This document shows, piece by piece, positions 8,601 to 16,548 of a stretch of DNA of 64,000 bases (position 1 is its first letter; every line of letters starts with the position of its first letter). The position numbers and the translations under genes were made by a program. Source of the stretch: Alterirhizorhabdus solaris (GTDB lineage Bacteria; Pseudomonadota; Alphaproteobacteria; Sphingomonadales; Sphingomonadaceae); NCBI RefSeq assembly GCF_007785815.1, contig NZ_VNIM01000010.1, forward strand, positions 1-64,000. The letters run 5' to 3'. The notes beneath the pieces are model-generated. The model saw nothing but the letters and a program-made list of their open reading frames with translations, did not search any database and was not told the DNA's origin.

Positions 8601-9527
8601 ATGACCCTGATCCTGCGTGGCAGCCGCGACACCATCCCGCCCAATATTCTGTCAGACCTGATCGCCGAGGCGCGTGCCGGCGATGGCCGACTGGTCGTCG
8701 TCGACGAGGGCGAAGGCCTGCCCGCCCGCTTCGCCGACCCGGACATCGACCTCCTGCTCGATCCGGCCCGCGGCAACTGGGACTTCTTCGCTGACCATGA
8801 TTGCGATCACGATCGCGACATGACCCGCGCTGCCAAGGCTATTACTGCCGGAGCGGAGGTTCCGCCCGCCGCCTTGGGGCTGGCGCGCCGGATCATCGCC
8901 GAGCTGCTGCATGACGTCACGCGCTATTCGGGAGCGGACCTCGCCGCCCTGTCAGAGCGCGTCGGCACTGTAGGCTACGATGGCGTGATCGTCTGGATGC
9001 GGGCGCTCAGGCTGGCGGACGATGTCGACCGCGACCGGATCGCGTGGGCGGTGCCCGCGATCCTCGCCGACGCCGGTGGTTTCGCCCGGCGTGATCCGCG
9101 CATGCCGCTGGTCGGCATCCGGCGCCGGTTCGCCGGCAGCCCCCGCCGCATCCTGTTCATCGCCGCGGGCGAGATGCACGGCGCCTGCCGTTCGGTCGCC
9201 GCCGCCGTCGCCTGCATCGTCGCGCACGAGACGGAACACGACAGGACGGTCAGGATCGCGACGCATCGCAAGGATTTTGAGCGGGGCGAGCCGCATGATG
9301 CTTATGGGTACGACCGACCGTCGCGCAGGCGAGATGCGCGACCTGGCGCGCGATCTGCTGATCGTCCGCTCCACCACCATCGTCAGCGACGAGGCCTCGC
9401 TGTTCGACCCGGCGACCGAGGCGGCGCGCATCCTCAACGCGGGCGCGCTCGCCTGCCTGAAGAGCGCCGAGGAACTGGAGCGGCTTGGCAGCCGCTTCGG
9501 TGCGTCGCGCCGAAGACTCGCCGCTGA
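8601..9527 (+). CDS. Degenerate TraD-like protein lacking Walker motifs
   Basis: The protein is about 308 residues. Residues 1-230 follow the coupling protein of this operon in order. LILRGSRDTIPPN stands where TraD has its P-loop (MLIGTTGAGKTTA). GDGRLVVVDEGEGL corresponds to QDSAVLFDLTGAYV, DIDLLLDPARGNWDFFAD to DTILNPLDQRCPAWTIFND, and PRRILFIAAGEMHGACRSV to PGSILFITSNYTDLEMNRA. The P-loop glycines and lysine are gone and there is no Walker B, so ATP hydrolysis is unlikely. From about residue 235 the frame overlaps the next gene and turns into Arg/His/Gly-rich sequence, the signature of an out-of-frame tail; TGA codons at 9278 and 9296 in a neighbouring frame would end it cleanly. A one-base indel is likely. 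The start is ATG 8601, just after the relaxase stop. Confidence 0.6.
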   Translation: MTLILRGSRDTIPPNILSDLIAEARAGDGRLVVVDEGEGLPARFADPDIDLLLDPARGNWDFFADHDCDHDRDMTRAAKAITAGAEVPPAALGLARRIIAELLHDVTRYSGADLAALSERVGTVGYDGVIVWMRALRLADDVDRDRIAWAVPAILADAGGFARRDPRMPLVGIRRRFAGSPRRILFIAAGEMHGACRSVAAAVACIVAHETEHDRTVRIATHRKDFERGEPHDAYGYDRPSRRRDARPGARSADRPLHHHRQRRGLAVRPGDRGGAHPQRGRARLPEERRGTGAAWQPLRCVAPKTRR

Positions 9528-9702
9528 ACTGATCCTTCGGCTGCTGCTGATCGGGGTGGTGTTCGCCGGGTGGATGGCCTGGACGACGACACCCCCCTCC
9601 CCGGCCGAGGTGCAGTGGATGCGGATGTCCGAGCAACGGCTGAGTGCGGCCGACATGGTTTCCAGGCCCGAGACGAGGGAGGTTGGTGATGGGGAACGCT
9701 GA
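9295..9702 (+). CDS. Small membrane protein of the mobility operon
   Basis: About 135 residues, of unknown function. The N-terminal 75 residues look cytoplasmic and helical (RDLARDLLIVRSTT, ARILNAGALACLKSAEELERLG). One membrane helix follows (AELILRLLLIGVVFAGWMAW, about residues 78-97), with a short polar tail. The start is taken at ATG 9295, one codon before a second ATG; no strong ribosome-binding site is seen, which fits translational coupling to the gene before it. Its end overlaps the next gene by 14 bases, so it belongs to the same operon as the relaxase. Confidence 0.6.
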   Translation: MMLMGTTDRRAGEMRDLARDLLIVRSTTIVSDEASLFDPATEAARILNAGALACLKSAEELERLGSRFGASRRRLAAELILRLLLIGVVFAGWMAWTTTPPSPAEVQWMRMSEQRLSAADMVSRPETREVGDGER

Positions 9703-9997
9703 TCGCAGCAATCAGGCGATGATCGACCAAGGAGAGGATGGGCCTGTTAGCCCTGAGGATCTGGCGGACAGCTTCCGCACCCAGTCCTACCACCTGATGG
9801 AGCTGCACCCGATCGTCGGCGCGCATCTCGTGCTTGCAGCCGCCTCGCTCGCGCCGACCTGCGATGACGAGCGCGACGTCGCCGAGGAGTTCTCTGATCT
9901 GATCGCCGAGTTCGCGATCGAACTCCGCCGTCTCCATGCCCGGACGAAAGCCCTTCGCATGGTGGAAGCACGGGAGGTTTCTCATGGGACTTGCTGA
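9689..9997 (+). CDS. Small helical protein, mobility operon
   Basis: 102 residues, not recognised. It begins MGNADRSNQAM, similar in style to the start of the next gene (MGLADRDYMRERH), followed by an acidic helical region (SPEDLADSFRTQSYHLMELHPIVGAHLVLAAASLAP) that is amphipathic rather than membrane-spanning. The start ATG 9689 has GGGAGG at 9677-9682. It overlaps both neighbours, so it is part of the tight 3'-end cluster of the mobility operon. Confidence 0.6.
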   Translation: MGNADRSNQAMIDQGEDGPVSPEDLADSFRTQSYHLMELHPIVGAHLVLAAASLAPTCDDERDVAEEFSDLIAEFAIELRRLHARTKALRMVEAREVSHGTC

Positions 9998-10694
9998 CCG
10001 CGATTACATGCGAGAACGTCACCGCCAACGGACCGGCGCGACGAAGTGGAACGAGCGCAAGACCCGCGTCGAGATGGACGACGGCATGCCGCTCGGCAGC
10101 GCCAGCTGGGTCGCAGACACGGGGGGGTGGTTCGAGCGCAAGAACCGCGGGTTCGACTACCAGAAGGGCCGATGGCGACCGGGCCGCCAAGCTCGCCCAG
10201 GTGCTGTGCAAAAATGGATCATCGCGCTATCGGCGCTGACGTTCCTGATCCCGGGCTATCGCGAAGCTAAGCGGAACGGATGGTTTCCCGACATGCAGCC
10301 GGCGGTGACCTTTCCCCGCTCGGGGAGCGTGACGGTCAACCGCAATGTCGATCCACACAAGGCAACCGCACGGCTGAGGGTGACGACCGACCAAGCCAAC
10401 GCCGTCGTTCAGCTCTACGACCGCGACACCGACGAACATATCATCTCGGTCTATTTCCGCCGCGACGACGAGGCGACATTGGCGGTGCCCCCCGGCGAGT
10501 ATCGTATGCAGATCGTCGAGGGCTACACGTGGCACGGGCCTGCCAACTATTTCGGATCGTCCACCACCGCCGACACAGTGATCGCCGAGATGCGGTTCGG
10601 GCAACAGGCGATCCACGGGATCGATCTGCACCGTCGGCCCAACGGTAACCTTAATACCCGCCCTAATCTCGCGACCCCTACGGCGCGGGACTGA
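9984..10694 (+). CDS. Single-pass membrane protein with beta-rich domain
   Basis: 236 residues of unknown function. A basic N-terminus with the DYMRERHR motif seen at the start of many alphaproteobacterial membrane proteins is followed by one hydrophobic helix (KWIIALSALTFLIPGY, about residues 76-92) and a C-terminal domain of alternating strands (TARLRVTTDQANAVVQLYDRDTDEHIISVYF, EATLAVPPGEYRMQIVEGYTW) that is probably periplasmic. ATG 9984 has GGGAGG at 9972-9977. It is the last intact gene of the operon that starts at 2769; a surface or pore-related role is possible but unproven. Confidence 0.65.
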   Translation: MGLADRDYMRERHRQRTGATKWNERKTRVEMDDGMPLGSASWVADTGGWFERKNRGFDYQKGRWRPGRQARPGAVQKWIIALSALTFLIPGYREAKRNGWFPDMQPAVTFPRSGSVTVNRNVDPHKATARLRVTTDQANAVVQLYDRDTDEHIISVYFRRDDEATLAVPPGEYRMQIVEGYTWHGPANYFGSSTTADTVIAEMRFGQQAIHGIDLHRRPNGNLNTRPNLATPTARD

Positions 10695-10698
10695 ACAC

Positions 10699-11042
10699 AT
10701 GACGACATTGTTGGACCTGCACGACGAGATACCGAATGCCGAAAAGGAGACACCGGCCAACAATCGTCGCGCGCTGGCCTTTCGCTAGGCTCGCAGCATT
10801 CGGTAGCCGCATCGCTCCTTAAGGTCGCTGCTGATTGCCTCGCGCCAAGCTCGGCAACCGATCTGTACATCGCCAAGCATTTATGGGGCGAGGTTATCGA
10901 CTTTTCAGATGAGCTATCTCTCGCTCACGGCGAGGCGCTCAGGGCGGGGCAACTCGACGGACGTCTGACAACCGATGGCATAAACGTTAGGGGTCTCGAT
11001 CCGTCATGGACTTACATCTTCGAAAACAGGATTCCGATGTGA
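10699..11042 (+). pseudogene. Frameshifted small gene after the mobility operon
   Basis: An ATG at 10699 opens a short frame (MTTLLDLHDEIPNAEKETPANNRRALAFR) that stops at about 10788. In the neighbouring frame, an open reading continues from there to a TGA at 11040-11042 (…SLLKVAADCLAPSSATDLYIA and later LDPSWTYIFENRIPM) with good codon bias but no start codon of its own. Joining the two near 10780-10790 gives a plausible protein of about 113 residues. This reads as one gene broken by an indel. The function is unknown. No other gene is seen before 11308. Confidence 0.4.
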
Positions 11043-11307
11043 TATAAACTAACAGGGATTGTTGATCTGCGTCCATCGCGGAACCCTACGATTTTTTGAA
11101 CAAATCCTTAATAGAACGGTAACTTGCCGAGTCGGCACGGAAGATCGGCGCGTGCAGAACCCCCGTCCTAGTTGACTTTCGCTTTCCTTTCTAAGTGTTT
11201 AACCGAGAGGAAGTGGAGTCACGCGTTTGACGCCGGTCTACACGGTACAGCCAACTGGGGTTGCTTTGCGTCGCTCTTCCATCCGCCAAGCAAGCCCCCT
11301 GCCCTGC

Positions 11308-11658
11308 CTATCGAGCAGCCCCACCGAGTTCTCGTTCGTAAAGCAGGAGCGTCGCATCTTCCACGACGTCGGCCAGCACGCGCTTCCGCGTCGGGTCCGC
11401 GTCCCGAAGGGCATAAAGCCTCGCAGCGGTTTCGGGATCTACCCTCACGTTGATGGCGATGTGGCGGTTACCGGTCACACGTGGAGGGCGTTGAAATGTC
11501 CCGGCTTGGGGAAGCTCTACAGGCACGGGCGCCGCTGCCGCTGGGACAGCGGGACGTGAAGGAAAGCCCGCCCCTTCACTGATCTCGCGTAGCTTGGCTG
11601 GATCCTTGTTCGGGGGGGTCTCATCGAACTCCGAGAGATCGAGCCTCGACCGGGTCAT
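11308..11658 (-). CDS. Ribbon-helix-helix partition partner of ParA
   Basis: 116 residues. The first 60 are Pro/Ala-rich and look disordered; the C-terminal half (HIAINVRVDPETAARLYALRD, then RVLADVVEDATLLLYERE) has the strand-helix-helix layout of a ribbon-helix-helix DNA-binding domain. It overlaps parA by four bases and is encoded downstream of it, the arrangement of class Ib partition operons, where a small RHH ParB-type protein (ParG, Omega) binds the centromere and the parA promoter. The disordered N-terminus fits ParG-like stimulation of ParA. The palindromes at 12363-12703 are the likely binding sites. Confidence 0.75.
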   Translation of the reverse strand: MTRSRLDLSEFDETPPNKDPAKLREISEGAGFPSRPAVPAAAAPVPVELPQAGTFQRPPRVTGNRHIAINVRVDPETAARLYALRDADPTRKRVLADVVEDATLLLYERELGGAAR

Positions 11659-12341
11659 GCTGCCTCCTTCACGGTACGCGCCTTGCGCAGCCTGGCGATC
11701 ACGGCTGCCGCATATGCCTCGGCGTTCTCGAGCGCCGCCTTCATGTTACCGACGCCTTTGTCGTTGATGGTGCGAAGCGTGCCGCCAGCGGCGAACATCG
11801 CGCGATAAGCCTCGCGGTTGTAGATCATGACCGGAAGGACTGGAATTTCCGCATCGTTGAATTGTTCCGCGATGTCCTTCTGATTGTTCGAGCGCAGCGC
11901 AGGTGGGATTTGGCTGAACAGGACCGCATAATCGATCTCGGTTCTCGTGCCTCGAGCCGTCTGTTTGACGAGCTTGATAGCGCGAGCAGCTTGGGTGGCA
12001 TCTAGATGCGACCCCTTGCAAGGAATGATCACAAGATCGCTTTGAGCGATTGCGAACGTAACGGTCGCGGTCGCCGCGCCTTCGAGGTCGACGAGCGTGA
12101 AGCGCGCTTCCGACGCGCCCCTCTCGATCTCGTCGATGATCGCGTTTTCATCGCGGCACCCGACGACGGTGATGGCATCGGGACGTCCCGGTAGCTGCCC
12201 CCAGTCGACCAGCGGAAGGTTTGGGTCCGCATCGATAAGGCGTACGGTGCCACCCGCGTCAGATAGTTCCCCGGCAAGCAGAAGTGTCGCGGTGGTTTTG
12301 CCCACCCCGCCTTTCGGGGACACGAAGCTAATGACTGGCAT
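11655..12341 (-). CDS. parA: ParA-family partition ATPase
   Basis: A 228-residue Walker-type ATPase for plasmid segregation. The N-terminal FVSPKGGVGKTT is the deviant Walker A box; LIDADPNLPLVDWG and FTLVDLEGAA give the A' and B motifs. Its small size and lack of an N-terminal helix-turn-helix place it with class Ib ParAs such as ParF. The start was set at MPVISF (12341), preceded by GGAGAG; the open frame extends further upstream, but that part runs through the palindrome-rich control region. It is followed by an overlapping RHH partner gene. Confidence 0.9.
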   Translation of the reverse strand: MPVISFVSPKGGVGKTTATLLLAGELSDAGGTVRLIDADPNLPLVDWGQLPGRPDAITVVGCRDENAIIDEIERGASEARFTLVDLEGAATATVTFAIAQSDLVIIPCKGSHLDATQAARAIKLVKQTARGTRTEIDYAVLFSQIPPALRSNNQKDIAEQFNDAEIPVLPVMIYNREAYRAMFAAGGTLRTINDKGVGNMKAALENAEAYAAAVIARLRKARTVKEAA

Positions 12342-12362
12342 GCTGCTCTCCACTCGCGGCTT

Positions 12363-12703
12363 GGTTGCTACTAAGTAGCAGCCAAAAACCAAGCGCTGCC
12401 ATACCGCGTTTTGCTCGCAAGTGTCTAGCGTCATTAACGCAATTGTGTCGCAACCCGCTCGCTTGAAAATTGCAAGTCTGACGGCAGCTGGAAGCGACCG
12501 AGGCGCGGCCAACTTGCTACCAAGACGCATCATAGTCGCTATCCGCACGCCTGCTGGTTGATAGCAACAACCCACTCAACATCCGCCAACACCCTATCAC
12601 CGCCGAGGACAGCGCTATATGCTTGATAGTGTGCCGTCGCATAAGACACTTGGCCAGCTTCATTGTTTGGCTGCTAGCTACTAGCTGCCCTGTTGCTATC
12701 AAC
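12363..12703. repeat. Palindrome cluster upstream of parA (parS/origin-like)
   Basis: Two related 21-bp imperfect palindromes lie at 12363-12383 (core GCTACT-A-AGTAGC) and 12669-12689 (core GCTAG-CTA-CTAGC); both begin GG, end AGCC or TGCC and share TGCTA. Between and beside them, GTTGATAGCAAC (12557-12568) and its exact complement GTTGCTATCAAC (12692-12703) form a 12-bp inverted pair. The segment 12342-13177 has no convincing gene and is locally AT-richer. A partition site plus parA operator is most likely; a replication origin is possible. Confidence 0.6.
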
Positions 12704-13177
12704 TAACAACCCTATAACCTGGTATTTGCTTGGAGCTTTTGTTAAGGAGCGAGCCACGGAGCCGGATCGGACTGCCCACTCACAAACCAATCAGGATTGA
12801 AAGCGGCGTTATCTAAGAGGTCCTACCCTAGGCATAGACGCTCCCGCCTCCAGAGCCGTCCAGGGGAGCGTAAAATGCGCCGTCGGCTCCGTTCGGGGGC
12901 AGGCATGGCCCGAGAGCTTGGACGACGTGTATGAGCCAGAGCTTTTGGGAGAATTGACCTGCTTAGAATGTCGATCGTCGTCCAGCGCGGGACCCTCAGA
13001 TTAGCGACCAACGATCTGTGATAGGGCGTAAACGGGTGGAGCCAGCGTGAAAGATTGGCGCGTCTGGAAGTCCCGTTCCAGATAATTTCTGCTTTCCTTT
13101 TAGGCATAAGCCGTCGAGAGGGAGGGCGTCGGATACCGATCTACAGTCTCGGCGTATGCCGCACTTCCGCGCATGGA

Positions 13178-14218
13178 CTAAGTTTGATCAACGCCATCGC
13201 CATCGCCGACGTCTGAACCTACGCCGAGGCGGGCGAGCATGGCGTCGAGCTCAGCCATCTCGACATCGAAGCGGGACAGTGACGGATCGAGCGCCTCGCT
13301 CACTTTGGGAGGCTTCAAAGGTCGACCAACGGAACGGCGCGCGAAACCGAATGCTACTGCAAGGTCTGTGACGAGATAAGTCTTCCAAGCCTGGCGGCCG
13401 CTGATCTCCACCAGCAACCCGGCATCGGCGGCGCGCGCCAGAAGTTTACCCGCTCCCGATATGCTCAACTCGAGCTGCCGAGCCACAACTCGCGGACTCG
13501 TAACCGGTCGAAGCTGCAAGAGTGCGAGAAGTGGGAGAAGCTTCCCGGGGCGAACGATGTTGCCCGCTACGGTCGCAGCGAGGAGGCGATGTTCTTCCAT
13601 GGCATCTAGCCGTTGAAGGCCCGTTACGGCGGCCTTAGCAATCTGGCGAAGAAAGCGCGCGACGATGGCCTCACCGTCCCGCGGCGTCAGTCGAAGCGCT
13701 TTGTCAGCAATGGCGAGGCAGGGGAGGGGAGTGGCCGTTACCTCCATCGAATGAAGTAGCCGAGGCAAGTTCAGCCAACTTGCGATTGATCGGTTTGCGC
13801 GAGCATGGCGACCGAGCATCTCGAGCGCACGCAGGAGAGCAGGACGGTTGCGCCAATCGTCCGGCGTGGCTGTCGAATAGGCTACGTCATCTCGCCAGTG
13901 GTGGACGGAGTGATCCCTCAGATCAGCCTGCCACCGCGTCAGGTCGCCAGCGTCATCCGACATGGACGGTGGACTGATCCGACCCGGGATAGAGACACCG
14001 CATTCGCGAGCAAAAATGTCGATTTCTTCGATTTCGGTGCTTTGGCCCCGGAGCGAGGCGGCATAGCCTGACCAAGCCGCGCGTTGGCGCCAGGCATTCG
14101 CTACAGGGCTGACGGCAACACGGGCGTCCAGACGGGCAATCGAAGCAGAGGCGCGTTCGATCCGCTGGGCCATCTTTGGCGTCCAAACAGGCATTGAAAG
14201 GTCAGGAAATGGTTGCAT
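13178..14218 (-). CDS. DUF1612-like protein with C-terminal helix-turn-helix
   Basis: 346 residues. The N-terminus (VWTPKMAQRIERASASIARLDARVAVSPVANAWRQRAAW), an EIEEIDIFARECG stretch and the later KLLPLLALLQLRPVTSPRVVARQLELSISGAGKLLARAADAGLL match my memory of the alphaproteobacterial plasmid family with DUF1612 and an HTH_13 domain; the last part is the helix-turn-helix. The biochemical role of the family is not established. It sits opposite the palindrome region from parA and divergent from the integrase, so a replication, copy-control or regulatory function is plausible. No strong ribosome-binding site is visible before ATG 14218; ATG 14192 is an alternative. Confidence 0.65.
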   Translation of the reverse strand: MQPFPDLSMPVWTPKMAQRIERASASIARLDARVAVSPVANAWRQRAAWSGYAASLRGQSTEIEEIDIFARECGVSIPGRISPPSMSDDAGDLTRWQADLRDHSVHHWRDDVAYSTATPDDWRNRPALLRALEMLGRHARANRSIASWLNLPRLLHSMEVTATPLPCLAIADKALRLTPRDGEAIVARFLRQIAKAAVTGLQRLDAMEEHRLLAATVAGNIVRPGKLLPLLALLQLRPVTSPRVVARQLELSISGAGKLLARAADAGLLVEISGRQAWKTYLVTDLAVAFGFARRSVGRPLKPPKVSEALDPSLSRFDVEMAELDAMLARLGVGSDVGDGDGVDQT

Positions 14219-14287
14219 AGGAGCGAATATATATCCTCAGGCGCATTCTTCAGTCTAGCATGGCGGCGCTGAGATTCATACAACGCT

Positions 14288-14346
14288 TGATAATTGCAGT
14301 TATCACATAAGCGGAATTGACCCCTTCTTGTAAGGTGCGGTACAAG
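14288..14346. promoter_or_regulatory. Two dyads between divergent HTH and integrase genes
   Basis: TGATAA-TTGCAG-TTATCA (14288-14305) and CTTGTA-N8-TACAAG (14327-14346) lie in the 150-base space between the divergent DUF1612-like gene and the integrase. They could be operators for either; the DUF1612-like HTH protein is an obvious candidate ligand. Confidence 0.4.
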
Positions 14347-14370
14347 CCTCGCTGAGGAGCGTGATGCGTC

Positions 14371-15609
14371 ATGGCCACTGGAACCGCCTTGGAAGGGCCG
14401 AAAACCGCCGTATCGGCGCCTGAGGCGGTCCTGCCGGCCGTCTGGGCGCCGACCGACCTCGCTTGGACGATCGTGCAGATGCGCGCCGGCGAGCGCATCA
14501 CCGTCGACGAGGCGCTGATCGCCGCCTATCAGGCCGCCTCGTCGCCCCACAGCATCCGTGCGCTCAAATCCGACGTCGAGGCGTTTGACGCCTGGTGCCG
14601 GCGCACCAACCGGGTCGCGCTGCCGGCAACGGCCGAGACCGTGGCCGACTATCTCGACGCGCGGGCGGGGAAGGGGAGCCGACCGGCCTCGCTCGCCCGC
14701 TACAAGGCTTCGATCGCCAAGATCCACCAGCTGCTCGATCTGAAGGATCCAACGCCGGCGCCGCTGGTCAAGCTGCGGCTGCAGGCGGTTCGGCGCGAGA
14801 AGGGGGCGGCGCAGAAGCAGGCACGGCCATTACGATTCAAGGGGCCTGTGCGCGACATCGAGCGCGACAAGGCGCGTGGGCTCAACATCCGCGCCCTGCT
14901 CGAGAGCTGCGGCGACGATCTGCCGGGCCTGCGCGATCGCGCCCTCCTGTCGGCCGCCTATGACACAGGACTGCGGGCCTCCGAGCTGGTGGCGGTCGCG
15001 GTCGAGCATATCGAGGAGGCGATCGATCCCGAGGCACGGCTGCTGCAGATCCTGCGCCACAAGGGCGACAAGGACGGAGAGGGGGCAACCGCCTACCTCA
15101 GCCCGCGTAGCGTGGCGGCGATCGCGGCCTGGACCGAGGCGGCCGAGATCACGGTGGGGCCGCTGTTCCGACGGGTGCAGGTGCGGCGGTACAAGGCCCG
15201 CGCCGCCGTGCGGGGGCGGCCGATCGACAGCATCTCGGGCCGTGAGACCTGGGATCTGCGCAAAACGCTTTCCAAGCCGGCGGTGAAGGCGCGCGTCGAA
15301 CATGACATTGGCACCATGGCGCTACACCCAGGATCAATCGGGCCGATCTTCCGGTCGCTCATCCAGCGGGCGTTCGATCTCGGCGCGCTGCCCGATCTGA
15401 CGGCGGAGGATTTGGCTCGGCTGCTCAAGGGGATCAGCGCGCATTCGACGCGGATCGGGCTGAACCAGGACCTGTTCGCTAGCGGGGAGGATTTGGCGGG
15501 GATAATGGATGCGCTGCGGTGGAAGTCGCCGCGGATGCCGCTGGCATACAATCGCAATCTCGCGGCAGAACAGGGGGCAGCAGGACGTCTTATGGCGAAA
15601 TTGGTATGA
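14371..15609 (+). CDS. Tyrosine recombinase / integrase
   Basis: 412 residues. An N-terminal SAM-like core-binding domain spans about residues 40-160. The catalytic domain carries R202 (in DTGLRASELVAV), H358 and R361 (ISAHSTRIG) and the nucleophile Y393 (PLAYNRN). All the usual catalytic positions are present, so it should be active. It resembles plasmid-borne recombinases used for resolution or integration. Gene start ATG 14371 follows GAGGAG. An 11-bp inverted repeat at 15619-15657 sits directly downstream and may be a recombination site. Whether it acts on the tRNA-Thr scar at 38127 is unknown. Confidence 0.85.
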   Translation: MATGTALEGPKTAVSAPEAVLPAVWAPTDLAWTIVQMRAGERITVDEALIAAYQAASSPHSIRALKSDVEAFDAWCRRTNRVALPATAETVADYLDARAGKGSRPASLARYKASIAKIHQLLDLKDPTPAPLVKLRLQAVRREKGAAQKQARPLRFKGPVRDIERDKARGLNIRALLESCGDDLPGLRDRALLSAAYDTGLRASELVAVAVEHIEEAIDPEARLLQILRHKGDKDGEGATAYLSPRSVAAIAAWTEAAEITVGPLFRRVQVRRYKARAAVRGRPIDSISGRETWDLRKTLSKPAVKARVEHDIGTMALHPGSIGPIFRSLIQRAFDLGALPDLTAEDLARLLKGISAHSTRIGLNQDLFASGEDLAGIMDALRWKSPRMPLAYNRNLAAEQGAAGRLMAKLV

Positions 15610-15618
15610 CTGCCCCTG

Positions 15619-15657
15619 GGACATTCCTACCGCTCGGCGCCGCGACTAGGAATGTCC
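15619..15657. repeat. 11-bp inverted repeat just after the integrase
   Basis: GGACATTCCTA (15619-15629) and TAGGAATGTCC (15647-15657) are exact complements separated by 17 bases. The geometry (11-bp arms, 17-bp spacer) resembles a tyrosine-recombinase crossover site or a hairpin terminator; no T tract follows. Confidence 0.55.
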
Positions 15658-15796
15658 GGTTACGCCGACAACGGCCATTCGTGGATTAGCCTAGCCGCGA
15701 TGCGGCGCGTGCGCGGTCGCTGCCATGCGCCGTCGGCGGGAGCCAATCCCGGAAAGAAATGTTGTTGTATCCCGTCACCACCACAGGAGAGAGACG

Positions 15797-15979
15797 ATGC
15801 CGGCGACGTCAAAGGCCCAGCAAAAGGCGGCAGGTGCCGCGCTTGCCGCCAAACGCGGTGAAGAACCCAAATCGAGTCTCAAGGGCGCTTCCAAGCAGAT
15901 GGAAGAGTCCATGTCCGAAAAGCAGCTCGAGGAATTCGCGAGCACGAAGCGCAAAGGCCTGCCCAACAAGAAGGACTGA
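15797..15979 (+). CDS. DUF3008 family small protein
   Basis: 60 residues beginning MPATSKAQQKAAGAALAAKRGE and ending KRKGLPNKKD, a lysine-rich hydrophilic protein matching the DUF3008 pattern (KGASKQMxxSMxEKQLEEFA). The family is common in alphaproteobacteria and associated with stress conditions, but its function is unknown. The start was moved to ATG 15797, preceded by AGGAGAG at 15785-15791. It opens the stress-protein cargo region. Confidence 0.85.
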   Translation: MPATSKAQQKAAGAALAAKRGEEPKSSLKGASKQMEESMSEKQLEEFASTKRKGLPNKKD

Positions 15980-16088
15980 TCGACCCTAGCTTCGCACGGG
16001 CTCGCGCACTCCGCAGCCCATATATTGGAATTGCCCGCCACAATCCCCATCTCGGGGTCCTCCAGCATCGAGTTTCCGGTAGTCGCAC

Positions 16089-16352
16089 ATGGCCAATGGT
16101 TGGGCGCCCGATGGCGCCGTTCAGGATCAGATCGAGGACAGCATCAAGGACGCGCTGTCGAGCGCGCGGGCGCGGCTTCCATCCGGCGATGGGCTGGAGG
16201 AGTGCGAGCAATGCGGCGATGAGATCCCGGAGGCGCGACGTCGCGCACTGCCAGGGGCACGGACGTGCGTACGCTGCCAGGCCGAGCGCGATAAACGTCC
16301 GGTCCATTCTGGCATTAACCGTCGCGGCAGCAAGGACAGCCAGCTCCGCTGA
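16089..16352 (+). CDS. TraR/DksA-type zinc-finger protein
   Basis: 87 residues. The C-terminal half has the four-cysteine zinc finger CEQCGDEIPEARRRALPGARTCVRCQ (CxxC-N17-CxxC), the hallmark of TraR/DksA and YbiI-like proteins, which bind the RNA polymerase secondary channel and adjust transcription under stress. The N-terminal helix (QIEDSIKDALSSARARL) is short, as in TraR and YbiI, and lacks the full DksA coiled coil with its DxxDxA tip, so the activity may be weak or specialised. Confidence 0.85.
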   Translation: MANGWAPDGAVQDQIEDSIKDALSSARARLPSGDGLEECEQCGDEIPEARRRALPGARTCVRCQAERDKRPVHSGINRRGSKDSQLR

Positions 16353-16447
16353 GGCGGGCATTTCCCTTGGCACCGCTCGCGTCTTGAAGGCGGGCGTTTT
16401 CGATCCCACATCGGATTTATCGTCAATAACGGAAAGGAGGTGGTCAG

Positions 16448-16522
16448 ATGTCTCATTGTCATATGCCGATCACGGCAGAAGTTCTGAGCTTGGCCTCCAC
16501 CGCGGGGCTCCCGCTCGTCTGA
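16448..16522 (+). CDS. 24-residue peptide with strong ribosome-binding site
   Basis: The reading frame MSHCHMPITAEVLSLASTAGL… is preceded by AAAGGAGGTGG, a near-perfect Shine-Dalgarno seven bases from the ATG, and is followed 27 bases later by a strong hairpin. This combination suggests a real translated small gene. The sequence starts with a Cys/His cluster (HCH) and ends hydrophobic; no family is recognised. Confidence 0.45.
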   Translation: MSHCHMPITAEVLSLASTAGLPLV

Positions 16523-16548
16523 GCTGGCCGCATTCGGCGGACAATGGA

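Noticed and set aside
12823-13107. 94-codon minus-strand frame beginning MPKRKAEIIWNG
   Set aside because: The first 60 residues look slightly protein-like, but there is no ribosome-binding site and the end is Arg-rich; a decayed fragment is possible but not supportable.
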